From Leptidea sinapis (taxonomy: Eukaryota > Arthropoda > Insecta > Lepidoptera > Pieridae), in assembly GCF_905404315.1 (NCBI RefSeq), contig NC_066265.1:30342501-30406500 (forward strand): DNA of 64,000 nucleotides, written 5' to 3'. Positions 11,304-23,200 of this stretch are shown piece after piece (the first letter of the stretch is position 1; the number at the start of each line of letters is the position of its first letter). The position numbers and the translations under genes were made by a program. The notes below the pieces were generated by a model. The model saw only the letters and a program-made list of their open reading frames with translations. It did not search any database and was not told the origin of the DNA.

Positions 11304-12848
11304 CACTGGCCTGCAAAAGTAAGTATCACACTTTTCAAATTTTTTTTTTTCTTAACTATAGAAGGTAGAGATTTAAGATTAAAAACGTTTTGTTGCAAAT
11401 ATTATAGGCTTTAATTCTTATAAACTAAAATTATACATTAGTAACATTTTTAACTTAAAAAAGATAAAACAATGAAAATAGACATTTTTAGTTTCGTGTA
11501 AATAATTCAACTAAAATGTATTACATGTTATTTAATTTTTAATAACTGGTATTGCCTCCTCGAGCTCTGATTACAGCTTCGAGCCGGTTTGGCATACTGA
11601 ACACTAGGTTTCGGAGCCGATGTTGGGGAATATTCTCCCATTCTTCTACCAGGGCCTGCTTTAGTGCCCTGAGGGTAGTAGGTGGTGGTCTGCGATTTCT
11701 GACTAGCCTCCCAAGCTCATCCCAGGCGTGTTCAATCGGGTTGAGATCAGGACTTCTTGATGGCCAAGCCATCGCGCTGATACCGACCTCCTGAATATAC
11801 TCTTGTACGATATAAGCCGTGTGTGGCCGGGCATTATCATGCATCAGCATCGATCCATCACCCATATTTGCTAAATACGGCCCTGCATACTCATTGAGAA
11901 TCTCTTGAGCATATCTTTGCCCAGTGAGGGTGCCATTTTCTATGGCTACTAGCTCTGTGCGACCTTCTGAAGATATGCCAGCCCATACATTTTCACTGCC
12001 TCCACCGTATTGGACTCTTTCTGAGATGCAGGCATGAAGGTATCGCTCACCAGGTCACTTGTAAACACTTCGCCTTCCATCAGAAGTGTAAAGGGAGAAT
12101 CGAGACTCCCGAGCAAACAAAATTCTTGACCATTCTTCTTCATTCCACTGCATGTGTTCACGGGCGTATCGCAGTCTCGCTACTCGATGCTGTCTCTCGA
12201 GTTTTGGGCCACTTGCTGGTCTTCGGGGTTTCAAATTTGCTTCAGCAAGTCTTCTTCTCACTGTACTGTCACTAATGTAGTCCCTCCGGGTCTGAAGTAG
12301 CTTTTTGGTGGCAATTTCTTAACACAGTGGAAATAATATAACGATCTTCTCGGGCACTGGTACACCTGGGTCTGCCATTACAAGGTCTCCTCAGATGGTG
12401 TCCAGTCTCTTCGTACCTTCGCTTTACCTTCTGGACCGTTCGTACCGTCACACCCACCATTCTTGCAGTGCGACGCATACTGATGCCTAGTTCTAGAAAA
12501 GCCATGATCCTAGCACATTATTCAACTGAAAGAGGCGTGATAAATAAATGTTATGTGCTTTTTAGCATAAATTTTTAAAACAAGACCCATTGATCATGAA
12601 AAAAATTTAAAACAGAAAGAAAAATGTGAATGGTAAAATTGTAATTCGGAAACGTCCACTTTAAAAAAGGAATGGTTTTGTTTTTGAAGTTTTTTTAGCC
12701 AATTCTTAAAAGAAGGTTACCGACTATAAAGTTTTTATGTACAAAATTAAATTCTCTTTGGAGTCCTTTTTATTTCGAAAGTATATCTTGTGAACTTAAA
12801 ACGTTATCCCAATTTTAAAAGTATGATACTTACTTTTGAAGGCCAGTG
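11304..12848 (-). mobile_element. Tc1-like DNA transposon with intact ends and TA target duplication
   Basis: Terminal inverted repeats begin CACTGGCC(T/T)(G/T)CAAAAGTAAG and run at least 30 bp with few mismatches. TA dinucleotides flank both ends (11302-11303, 12849-12850). The element is 1545 bp. The minus strand encodes a broken Tc1-type transposase. The close match of the two ends points to a fairly recent insertion. It lies between divergent genes 1 and 2. Confidence 0.92.
11539..12505 (-). pseudogene. Broken Tc1-family transposase (DD34E)
   Basis: Three minus-strand pieces in different frames make up one transposase. 12505-12272 is the helix-turn-helix region (SMRRTARMVGVTVRTVQKVK). 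12261-12055 is the linker to the first catalytic block (EEWSRILFARESRFSLYTS). 11865-11539 holds the second Asp (MLMHDNARPHTA) and the Glu (SPDLNPIEHAWD), with 34 residues between them. The first catalytic Asp, usually FSDESRF, reads FARESRF, so the active site is incomplete. At least two frame breaks separate the pieces. It cannot make an active enzyme as it stands. Confidence 0.88.
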
Positions 12849-12879
12849 TATTTTATAAATAAATAAGATATCAAACATT

Positions 12880-14130
12880 TTACGGGGCGTGTTTAGGGAT
12901 TTCATCTTAAAGAAAGAATGTCAAGTGTCTGGTGAATGATCTTTGAATGTTTTGAATGTCTTTTGATAAAACCAAGCATTTGTGCAGATTTAGTCACAAT
13001 ATGATCAACGTGAGATGTAAAGCGAAGTTTTCTGTCCAATATAACCACAAGATCCTTTATTTCACTTAGTTTAAGCAAAGTTGTATTACTGAGATACTGT
13101 AATACGATGGAATTGATTTCTTCTTCCTTGATAATCTAACATGATAGTACTTTTGAGTATTAAGTTCCATTTTATTGTTCGTGCACCACTGTTCAATTCT
13201 GCATAGGTCAGACTGTAATTGAATTATATCCTCCGATATAATTGACTTATAAATTTCAAATCGCGCGTCGGCAAATAGCAAAAAATTTGAATAATATATT
13301 TCGGAGGCAATACCGTTGATAAAAATTAAAAATAATATAGGATTGAGGTGAAGTATTTTTGCTAGGTAACGCTAAACGCACTAGCAAAGTCTGTGTAGAT
13401 TGCATCTACTTCATCACCCCGATCCACTGTAGCGCAAAGATCTGATAAAAAACATGCATAACTACATACATTTATACAACATACAACATACATAAATTTG
13501 TTGTAGTGGAACGACCTGGTAGAAATCCATGTTGATTTACAGAAAGGGAATGTTCGACATGTGATGTTAAGACTTTACATACAAGAGACTCGAATATTTT
13601 TGCAAAACAAGATAAAATAGCGATAATTTTTCACGTTTGCCTTATTCCCTTTTTTGTGCAACGGAAATATTCGCCCCATTTTCCATTCAACTGGGAAACA
13701 TCCATCGACCAAAGAGCGGTTAAAAATAATACATAATGGTAAAGCAATAGCAGAATTACAACGCTTAACAAAAAAAAGGATAAGCGTCGGGGCCAGAACC
13801 CTTAAAAATATCTATTTGTTTTAATTTAGCTAATACTTCCCTTTCATTTTGCAGTAATTTTGTTAATAGCATTACTATTAAAAATTAAATGATTACAGGG
13901 TGTATTTTGTGAAGAGTTCTCGGTATATAATGCATTAACTGAAGAAAAGTGGCTAGCGAAGAGATTAGTAATATCAGACCCGGATTCAACAGATGTGTTG
14001 TCGCTATACATAGTCGCTGGAAGTAATGTCGAATTTTCATTTATCGATTTGATGTAATGCCAGAATGCTCGTGGAGTTTGGCTATATATGGCACTTCTAG
14101 TACATTCAAACTATTTAAAACAATATTAAC
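12880..14130 (-). pseudogene. Degenerate LINE reverse transcriptase
   Basis: Minus strand. 13281-13066 reads FADARFEIYKSI...LQSDLCRIEQWCTNNKMELN, the catalytic and thumb region where FADD has become FADA. Further 5' on that strand are broken polymerase blocks (fingers-type WKMGRIFPLHKK near 13650-13700). Stops and frameshifts are common. It is a different, older family from the CR1 copy next to it. Confidence 0.65.
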
Positions 14131-14304
14131 CAATTATAGTTGCGGAGCACTCAATAATACTTCTAGTGCTTGACAGTTAACAGCGACATAACTGGTTGTT
14201 CTCTAAGAACAACCTGAATGCCTGTAATATCTTGTAAAATCTCTAGGGAAGTCAATATATGGTATGTGGTGGGAAATTCGAGAGAAGCACCTAGTGCAAT
14301 ATAT

Positions 14305-15115
14305 ATTTTTTTTTTTATGGAATAGGAGGACAAACGAGCGTACGGGTCACCTATTGTTAAGTGATCACCGCCGCCCACAATCTCTTGCAACACCGGAGGA
14401 ATCACAGGAGCGTTGCCGGCCTTTAAGGAAGGTGTACGCGCTTTTTTTGAAGGTACCCATGTCGTATCGTCCCTGAAACACCGCACAAGGAAGCTCATTC
14501 CACAGCTTTGTAGTACGTGGAAGAAAGCTCCTTGAAAACTGCACTGTGGAGGACCGCCACACATCCAGATGGTGAGGATGATATCCTAACTTGTGGCGTG
14601 TCGTGCGAAGGTGGAATTCGGCGGCAGGAATCAGGTTAAACAGCTCTTCGGAACACTCCCCGTGATAAATGCGGTAGAAGACACACAATGAAGCGACGTC
14701 TCTACGCAACGCCAAGTGATCCAGCCGTTCACAGAGCACTGGGTCTCCGACAATTCGAGCTGCTCTGCGTTGCACGCGGTCAAATGGATCGAGCTGATAC
14801 TGGGGTGCGCCAGACCAGAGATGACAGCAATACTCCATGTGCGGCCGGACCTGCGCTTAGTAGAGCCACATACTAATGTGGGCCGGCTTGAAGTATTGCC
14901 GTGCTCTATCAATGACGCCCAGTTTCTTTGAAGCCAATTTGGCTTTGCCTTCCAGATGACCACGAAATTGGCAATCGCTCGAGATTTCGAGACCCAGTAT
15001 TCCGATACTAGGCGCGGCTTTTAGAGAAGTGTTCTCGAAGAGCGGTGATACGACAAATGGGGTTTTTTTAGTGGTAAACGCGCAAACTTGAGTCTTCTGG
15101 GGGTTAATGGCCACC
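14305..15115 (-). mobile_element. CR1-type LINE, C-terminal polymerase and 3' end
   Basis: Minus strand. 15114-14857 (NPQKTQVCAFTTKK...SIGILGLEIS...KLGVIDRARQYF) and, after a frame change near 14850, 14838-14365 (MEYCCHLWSGAPQYQLDPFD...RRAARIVGD...KLWNELPCAVF...FLKGRQ) are the end of a CR1/Jockey polymerase. The 3' tail with TCACCGCCGCCCACAATCTC matches the short copies at 3735, 34373, 36860, 49084, 50806, 52750 and 54565. It is 5'-truncated, lacking the endonuclease and catalytic core. A plus-strand piece of the same family is at 61945-62382. Confidence 0.85.
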
Positions 15116-15134
15116 GGTCCTCGACACTAACCTA

Positions 15135-15245
15135 TGCGAAACATATCGGCACTAGGCCGCTACTTCACGCCGGTATTCTGTGCGAGTGTGGTAATTAACC
15201 CGGACGAGTCTGGCCCGATTGTGCTGACGTCAAAAGACGGCAGCG
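15135..15245. mobile_element. LINE 3'-UTR-like fragment
   Basis: A GC-rich block (CACTAGGCCGCTACTTCACG ... CTCCCACT) that I recall as a common 3' region of lepidopteran Jockey-type LINEs. It has no coding potential. Confidence 0.35.
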
Positions 15246-15534
15246 TGACTCTCCCACTTCTAATAATATATACCTACGATTGAACACCTATACCATATAC
15301 AGACTGACTGCCATGCCTTCTCCCTTCCTTCCGATAGCCGCCTCCGGTTTGTGTTAGGTGTGCCACAAGACCTCTGGTAAAAGCTATACGTTCGATAGTT
15401 CATAATTGGTGAGGCATACTTAGAGCTTTCGGTTCATTCATTTCCATAATTTCGGAAAGCACTCCCTGTTATGGAAGTGAAGCTAGCTGCATTCGAGTTA
15501 TCACCTGTTTCAGGGATTTGATTGACAAGGGCAA

Positions 15535-15680
15535 TACAATATTGACACACTTTTATACAATATAATTACTTCAACAAATCGACTTCATCGTATAAATACG
15601 TTTGCACCTACCAGGATGCAAACCTGAGACCTCTATCTCAGTAGGCAAGTCACTAACCACTGGGCTATATGGGTCGTCAA
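15535..15680 (-). mobile_element. tRNA-derived SINE (family C), second copy
   Basis: It shares AATATTGACACACTTTTA, the GTTTGCACCTACC end and the tRNA-like stretch (GTTAACCACT-like, GGCTATA, GGTCGT) with 5862-6140. The B-box is mutated, and the copy is shorter and older. Confidence 0.6.
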
Positions 15681-16234
15681 TTACATTGGTCGCTATTGAA
15701 CTGTGTGTGATTATAACAATGATATTGTACAGGTAATATTAACCGCTAATAGTATAATAATTAAGTTGCTATAGATGATTTAGGTCGTGATACCACAAAT
15801 ACAATTGTGTAAATAATAGGTAAATATGTTATTTCCAAAATGTAAGGTGTCATTCACACAAATGTTAAAGAGAAAATATAATGGTAGCGATAAGAATGTG
15901 TTAATCATTCAAATTATTTAATTAGGTTCGATGACACATTACTCGCATGCAGTAAATAATATTCTATTACTATAACTCTCTACTTAACACAAAATATAAA
16001 CTTCATCTAAAAATAAAAAAATTGGACAACCTAGGATGGAAGAAGTTGGAATTTTACAATGAACATCGATATATCTATGAAAAGAAACCGCATATTAGTA
16101 GTAACATACACTAAAAATAAGAAAAAGGACTTCTGAGCACCATAGTCGTCACAAACGGTACTAATATGTGTAATTTGCTTGCTAACACCTTTACGGCACA
16201 TTAACCAACAATAATACTCATGCAATACTAAACA

Positions 16235-16328
16235 CAACCTTCTAACTCGATGTATATACTCCTTATCTCTTACAGAATCTGAGGTCCGTAAAGTATTAGC
16301 CGATAAAGAGGGTATATACATCGAGTTA
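16235..16328. repeat. Inverted repeat (hairpin)
   Basis: TAACTCGATGTATATAC near the left end recurs as its reverse complement (GTATATACATCGAGTTA) at about 16309-16327, with a loop of about 50 bp. It lies in the spacer between genes 1 and 2. The role is unknown; it may be the remains of a MITE. Confidence 0.6.
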
Positions 16329-16599
16329 GTCATTGCATAATGCAATATAAATAAAGCAGAATTTATTCAAAGATGCAGTTATGTCTTGGATTCACCTCTC
16401 ATTTTTATTTTTACGTATATCTCTTTAATAAGATTGGATAGATCCCACCTAATTGAAGGGATAAGAAAAGCAATAAAGAATTAACTGAATCAAAAGACTA
16501 GATGACAAACTTGAAAAAAAGACATGGAAAATGCCAGACCAAAGACTAGATATAATGTCTACCTACTTTAAGGACCTTACTTAAAACAAAGCACCCCAA

Positions 16600-16745
16600 A
16601 TGCAGCTGAACTACAAGACCAAGGGAGCGTGCCAAAAATATAACTCCAAGAAGTGGAAAGAGCTATAGAAATGCAAAAAATTGAAATAACGTCTGGCCTA
16701 GACCAGATAACCAACGGATTTCTAAAAGTTATAAAACGTTACTAA
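16600..16745 (+). pseudogene. Short LINE reverse-transcriptase remnant
   Basis: A plus-strand frame reads EVERAIEMQKIEITSGLDQI followed by TNGFLKVIK, which resembles the APGPDGI region before the polymerase fingers in RTE-type LINEs, now mutated and flanked by stops. Confidence 0.4.
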
Positions 16746-17136
16746 ATAGTCAGAAAATAAATAAAAAGAAAGCAATCCTTTCTAAGGTTTTGCGAGAATA
16801 GACGTCATAGTTATTTTTCAGGACGAATACAAACATTGTAATTTATTTTATGCGTTTGTTTAACGGAATATATAACAAAATGACTTTTTTTTGTTATTTA
16901 TTTATTATTGAGCTTTTAAGAAAGGAATACGAACCAGACACTATTAAAAAAATTTCGCTGCAAGAAGTCAAGTTTTGTAGAATTTGGAAGACTTCGTTTT
17001 AATTTGATACAGTTTTTAACCAATTATATTTTTTCACTTACTTAATGTAATCGTACACTATGCCTTACACTATGACGTAAGTACTTAAACAATTTTAAAT
17101 TACCACTCATTAGCTTATTAATATACTTAACGCAGG

Positions 17137-17143
17137 TATATAG
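17137..17143 (+). promoter_or_regulatory. Candidate TATA box of gene 2
   Basis: TATATAG lies 85-91 bp before the ATG at 17228, a plausible distance for a TATA promoter with a short 5' UTR. The sequence is AT-rich, so chance occurrence is possible. The start codon context is AAAATGG. Confidence 0.3.
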
Positions 17144-17227
17144 ACCAACCAGTCTATAGATTACACGACTTTCGATTATGTTATATTGTTAATTGACAAC
17201 ATTTCTTTCGCACAAACAGCAATAAAA

Positions 17228-20200
17228 ATGGTTAATATTCCGTTTGAAATACAGGATGTTTCTGACGAAGATCACCAACTGATATGGAATGTAGCAAGTA
17301 AGTAAGATTAATTAAATTTATAGAATTGAGGACTTTTATATTAAAAGGGGGCAAGAGTTAACTTACGTAATGAAATCTGGTGAGGCAACCGCTCATGGAT
17401 CCATACCATCCCAAAAAAACAGGCGTGGAGAGATGCGTTGCCGGACTTAACTTGGGAGTATGCTCCATACCTACTTGAAATACATATATAAGCTACTTTT
17501 AGGGATAAAATATATATAATATCAAACCACCACCACTTTTACCAGCGGGAGGCCCCTTTGCACAGGATGCCGGCTAGATTATGGGTACCACAACGGCGCC
17601 TATTTCTACCGTGAAGCAGTAATATGTCAACGTTACTGTGTATCGGTCTGAAGGGCGCCGTAACTAATGAAATTACTAGGCAAATGAGACTTGACATCTT
17701 ACGTCTCAACGTGACGAGCGCAATTGTAGGGCCTCTCAGAATTTTGGTTTCTCAAGAATCCTGAGCGGCACTGCTTTGTAATGTGGGCAGGGTGTATCAA
17801 TTACCATCAGCTGAATGTCCTGCTCGTCTCGTCCCTTATTTTCATAAAAAAAATCTCGCTGCCTGTAGTGCCATAATTCATCGGTGTGCAAGCCCTAGCG
17901 CCGTGTGGTGCTTCATAAAACTAGGAATCACCTTCCTCGAATTCCATTCTAGACTGTTAAACATTGGTGTAGGCCATAGAAATCAAAATAACAAGAAGCT
18001 ACTAGACATAGCTGCGTTAGACATGTTACGCCTCGGTTGAATTTTCGACCACCAGAGAGGTAGTAGTGAATTGTTAATCGGAACGGAGGAAACTCTACCG
18101 CAACCTGCCACTGTATCAATCAATTATTAAATTTCATCGGTAATTGGTTCCTTTAACTAAACTGCTCTTTTTTTTGTAATAAAATATAATATGTCAACCA
18201 GTGTTCACTATGAAATTCTTAATTTATTCGTATTACCGTTACTTGACACACCATTACCTACTGCACAACTCCTGTAATATCCGGGGCAATCCAATCAAGG
18301 CTGAAATCTATAGAGCTTACTTATGCTCAGACTTTAATTACTTAAATCTTTGCTGAGTGTGATAAAACGAGAACTTGACTTTTGCATTGGGCTGACCTAA
18401 CTTAAGCTCAGCATAATTTCAGCTATTAAATGCCTATAAAAACAAAAACAAAGATAATGCTAGGCTTACACTCAGCAAAGTTTTACGTAAGGAAAGTCTG
18501 AGCAAAGTATAAGTATACTCTATAGATCTCAGCCTAAATGTATGACCTAATTAGTCTACCAGCAAGATCGAAGGCACTTATTATATTTATATTATCTCCT
18601 TTCATATTTAGATCTCTATGGAGTAGCCATTTCATAAAAATATAATCCACCGATTTTGCGATGACTACGTCCACCGAACCCTTATATCTCTAGTCATATT
18701 TTCGTGATATATTTTGTAATATAAAATTATATTCCCAGAAGAGAAAAGACAATACGTACAAGTCGGCCCAAGCAAATACTTCTATCCTAAGGAGTATGAA
18801 GACCTAGGTCCAATATGTTATAATTTCAAAATTCGACCAGATGATGTTTTTGTCGTCAATTATCCAAGATCAGGTAAGAGTTCCTTAATTACCTTTAACT
18901 TGGTTGTGCTAAGCAATCCCTATAGATCTTCACATTGGCCGAACTCTATGGGTTAACGCGCTGGCTGTAGAGCACAATACCAGTGGGAGGCTGTTTTTCA
19001 CAGGATGTCGACTAGATTATGGGTACCTATTTCTGCCGTGAAGCAGTAATGTGTAAGCATATTGTATTTCGGTCTGAAGGGCGCCGTAGCTAGTGAAATT
19101 ACTGGGCTAATGAGACCTGACATCTTACGACTCAAGGTGACGAGCGAGGTCTAGCAGCTTGTGACACACATAATTGTTATAGTGCGACGAGGATCTTTTA
19201 GCAGTCGAACGATATTAACAGGGGGCGTTAGTGTAGTATAATGGTTGCCAGGCTTAAAATCTTCTTACTTGCAGGGAAAATAATATTACCATTGAATAAT
19301 CACGAATTTGTAATAATAAATAAAGGAAGGTATGTATGTTTCCACGCCGAGAAAAAGAAATAAAACATAGATAGGCCATGGACTAGCATTTGTTATTTGA
19401 ATGATTATCACATACCTGATCAAACATTGTAAAGTTCTACCTCTTATTTCTAAACATAGCAATAATATGCAGAAAAATGTATGCTGTAAATTATACAAGT
19501 AAATTTGATAGATAATTCCTATTCCTCTGGTGTCGTCAAGTTATGCACATCATTCTATAACTACTCGGTTACTTAAGATAATAAGTTTAGTTCGGAAAAT
19601 AATATCAGCTATGTGTCTGCGTTCGTCGAGCGCTATCACCCAGCGCGGAGCCAATAGATACTTACTAGTCGCTTTAGAATTTTATCGAAGCGACGGTTTG
19701 CAAATACTTACTTTATTTTCAGATACAATTTGTTTGTAAGAACTTCTTGCCGCGCAGAGTAAATTAGATCCAAACCAATGCAACTCGTGCACCTTCGTGC
19801 TTATCATTTATTTATAGTTAATTTCGGGTTAGATTTAACTTTAGATTAACTTACAAGTAATAGCCTAAACACATGATCATATTTGGTACGGCCGAACCAT
19901 CGGACATAGTCTGGTAGCGGATCATATTCGATGGTATGTCGTGTTGTCCATAGCAAAAAAGTATTATTAATACCGTCCGGACCGTACCGAGTACGATGCC
20001 GGACCAATTGGTCCGACTGTACCAAATCCGACCATGCCTTCAACTCTCACATTTCAGGGTCTACGTGGCTCTCAGAAATGATATGGCTCATAAATAACAA
20101 TTTGGATTATGCTACTGCTAAGTCCGTCGACGTTGGCTGTAGATTTCCGCTGATGGAGTAAGTTCACTTTAATTTTATTATTATAACTGGTTTGATGATC

Positions 20201-23200
20201 CTGGTACCAAAATTTGTATTACATTTGTAATTTATGAGCATGGTTTTAAGAGGGATAGTGCTCACAATACTTCCAGTGAATGAGAACGAAAACATTAATA
20301 ATAAGACTCAATAAATTCTGTGACGTCATCCTGTATTGCTTCCTGAGAAGAAAATTCGTCCTCCCATAGATGGTTTAAGATAAAAACAAAATATCGATCC
20401 ATACATAGATTGTTGAAATGCCAATGAAATTAGTTTTTGAGCAAAATAAACCTTAGAATTTTTATGCAGACAAGATTAGCAGGAATGGCGCAGTTGATAC
20501 CATATATTTTTTCTCATTTATAACGTGGTTATCGCAAAAGGGTCACGAAAATGACATAAATGTTAACTAACGGTCTAAGATATCGAATTGTTTTTACATT
20601 AATAGGACTAATAATATAATAACGACGTGCTAATTTGAAATTGTCATAATGTTTGTTATTTTTTAATAGTGTCAGCGTGGTCAAACTACCAAAATTAGAA
20701 AAGGAAAGAATTAAATCTCTAGCAGAAGAAGAACGAAGTAAACAGGTGTCAAAATACTTCAGCACATTATTCGACGAATATTCCAACATCACAACGCGAC
20801 GTTTCTTTAAGACTCATTTGCCACTTTCATTGCTCCCGCCAGACTTGTTGGACAAGGCAAAGGTACTCCAAACAATTGCATAAGTAATTAAATCCTGCAT
20901 AAGGCCCTTAAAACTCAATTTGATATGTTTTCTTTCTCTTGATCTCGATCTCTTTAGATCATTGCCAATACACCATAAAATGTTGTATATTACAAGTTTT
21001 ACGGCAGCATTGACTACCTTTCTTCTTAATAGTTAAACTTAAGTTTGTTTTATGAGCATTATCGTTTTAATTAATAATCCATGTCCAATGCTTTTAAAAG
21101 TACAGATAAATAATATAAAATTAATCGAAAATGTATTTCTATGTGCAGGTTGTTTATATCGCCAGAGATCCCCGGGATGTTTTCGTGTCAGTTTACCATT
21201 TACTTAAAAATCGAATCTACGACGACAAACCTGATGAAATATGGAACTTATTTCGACGTGGCCTGCGTGAGTATTCATTAGTATGGTAATCCTGATCAGC
21301 ATGCTATTTATATTATAGCCCCTACAATTTGGAAATAACGTCTTAGAATCTATATTATTATCTATATTATTTTGTTAGATGTCACGCCATTTGATGTAAA
21401 ACAATTCCTAAATTATAGCTTCACATTCGTAGATCATGAACAACCAATCGATCGCTATCACCCGCGCCCAAGCTGCTGATTGAAACAGAGATTGTATTTT
21501 TTTAGATTTAAAATTAATGCTTGATATTATTACATTGGTGTGAACTATGAGTGCAGTGCCTATTACTGTACCTAGTTTAAAACGTAGCATTATGTTATAT
21601 ATATATCGGCGACGATAAAACCTTTCTAAATACACTTATGAACGTTATGTTACAGTACCTTGGTGTCCAGTATTCCCGCATGTCAAGGAGGGCTGGGTTG
21701 CGCGAGATAATCCAAACCTCTTGTTTATTTTCTATGAAGATGTCGTAAATGTAAGACTATTTCTTAAAATTATAGTAACATAATTTATCGATATTAAGCG
21801 GGTACTTCCCTTCGTAAGCGGCAACATTTTTAGGTTTCCGCACGTAAAAGGGTAACCAACCGAAACTTAGCCAGAGACTACTGAAATTTTGACAGAATCT
21901 GAATTAGTTTTTTGTTTGTTAGTGTTTTGTCACTAAAACAATAAATAAAAAATAACCAATTCGTCGAAAATCCAAATGGCCGGCGTGCAAATAAAAAAAG
22001 TGTCTTAAATCAAGGTAGTTATTAGTTCAGAACCTAGATAAATGACTAAATGATTAATTGTGCAGCCTTGCATTTTGGGGACAGTTGATGCCCAACTAGG
22101 AAACAATCGCTACTTTCATCTTACAGCGTTACCGAAGCTATATTTTGCAGAAAACTGATATGGGGATGCGTCATGGGTTTAATTACTTGTGCATATTATA
22201 TAGTCTGTTCCAAAATCCATACCGACTGCTAACATATCTCTAAATAAAATTCTTGATCCCGTTGAAAATGTGGCCAGATAATCTAGGTGATAAATCCAAT
22301 ATTACCATTTCTGAAACACTTACATGCGTCAATATTATGATCTCAACTTAAATTAAATTAAAATAATCCTCTTATTACAAGCCTTTATTACATTATTATA
22401 ATTATAAACATTTATTACAAGCCTTGGTCTTTCGCACTAAGACCTACCGGGTATCGGATACAAATAATCACTAATCCTGATGATCTTGGTAAGGGTAATG
22501 CCGGTTATCACCAGTCCTTGGTCAGAGTGCTATGTTTAAAATTAACCGACGCTTTTAACGAGTGGAAAAGCATGTTAAAGCATTATTTTATTTAGAAACA
22601 TAGACACGTACATACAATTCTATTAAAAGCATGATAAAATAGAATGGTGTGATGGTTACCCTCGGTCACTTGTCTATAAATTTGAGTGCTCGGATTCAAA
22701 AAAAGGCCACTCTGATCTTTAAATTGTTCTAAATAATGAAAAAATATATTTTTGACAATAGTCAGAGCTACCTATACTAATCATATAAACATTTAACTGT
22801 AGAAAAGACTGCTCAGTGAAATTTTTCTACAAAAGTACTTAGAAGAAAATTTCAGGTAAAATTTGTTCCACAGGATCTGCAGGGCTCACTGCGTCGTATG
22901 GCAAGCTTCTTCGGTAAGGACCTCACAGATGAACAGATTCATGAACTGTGTGAACATCTGAGGTTTGATAACATTAAGAAGAACGAAGCTGTTAACCAGC
23001 AAGAGACAATGGCGGAGCTTGGTGTGTGCAGTGGACAAAGTCCATTCATCAGAAAAGGTTAGTTTTCATTTCGATGTAATCTGTGAATGGACCAAATATA
23101 TTATAATATTGGATAATCATAGATTTTCACAATAGTCATCTCAAGTCCAACGATGAAATAGATATTTTCTTGCACAAAAATTTCACAGATTTGCATGTAA

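Noticed and set aside
16031..16345. 104-aa open frame on minus
   Set aside because: No recognisable domain; includes one arm of a hairpin repeat; no splice or promoter support.
17860..18050. Open frame continuing from a family A SINE (85 aa, 17783-18040)
   Set aside because: Begins inside the SINE tail and has no known domain; it may be part of an unassigned repeat, but there is not enough to call a gene.
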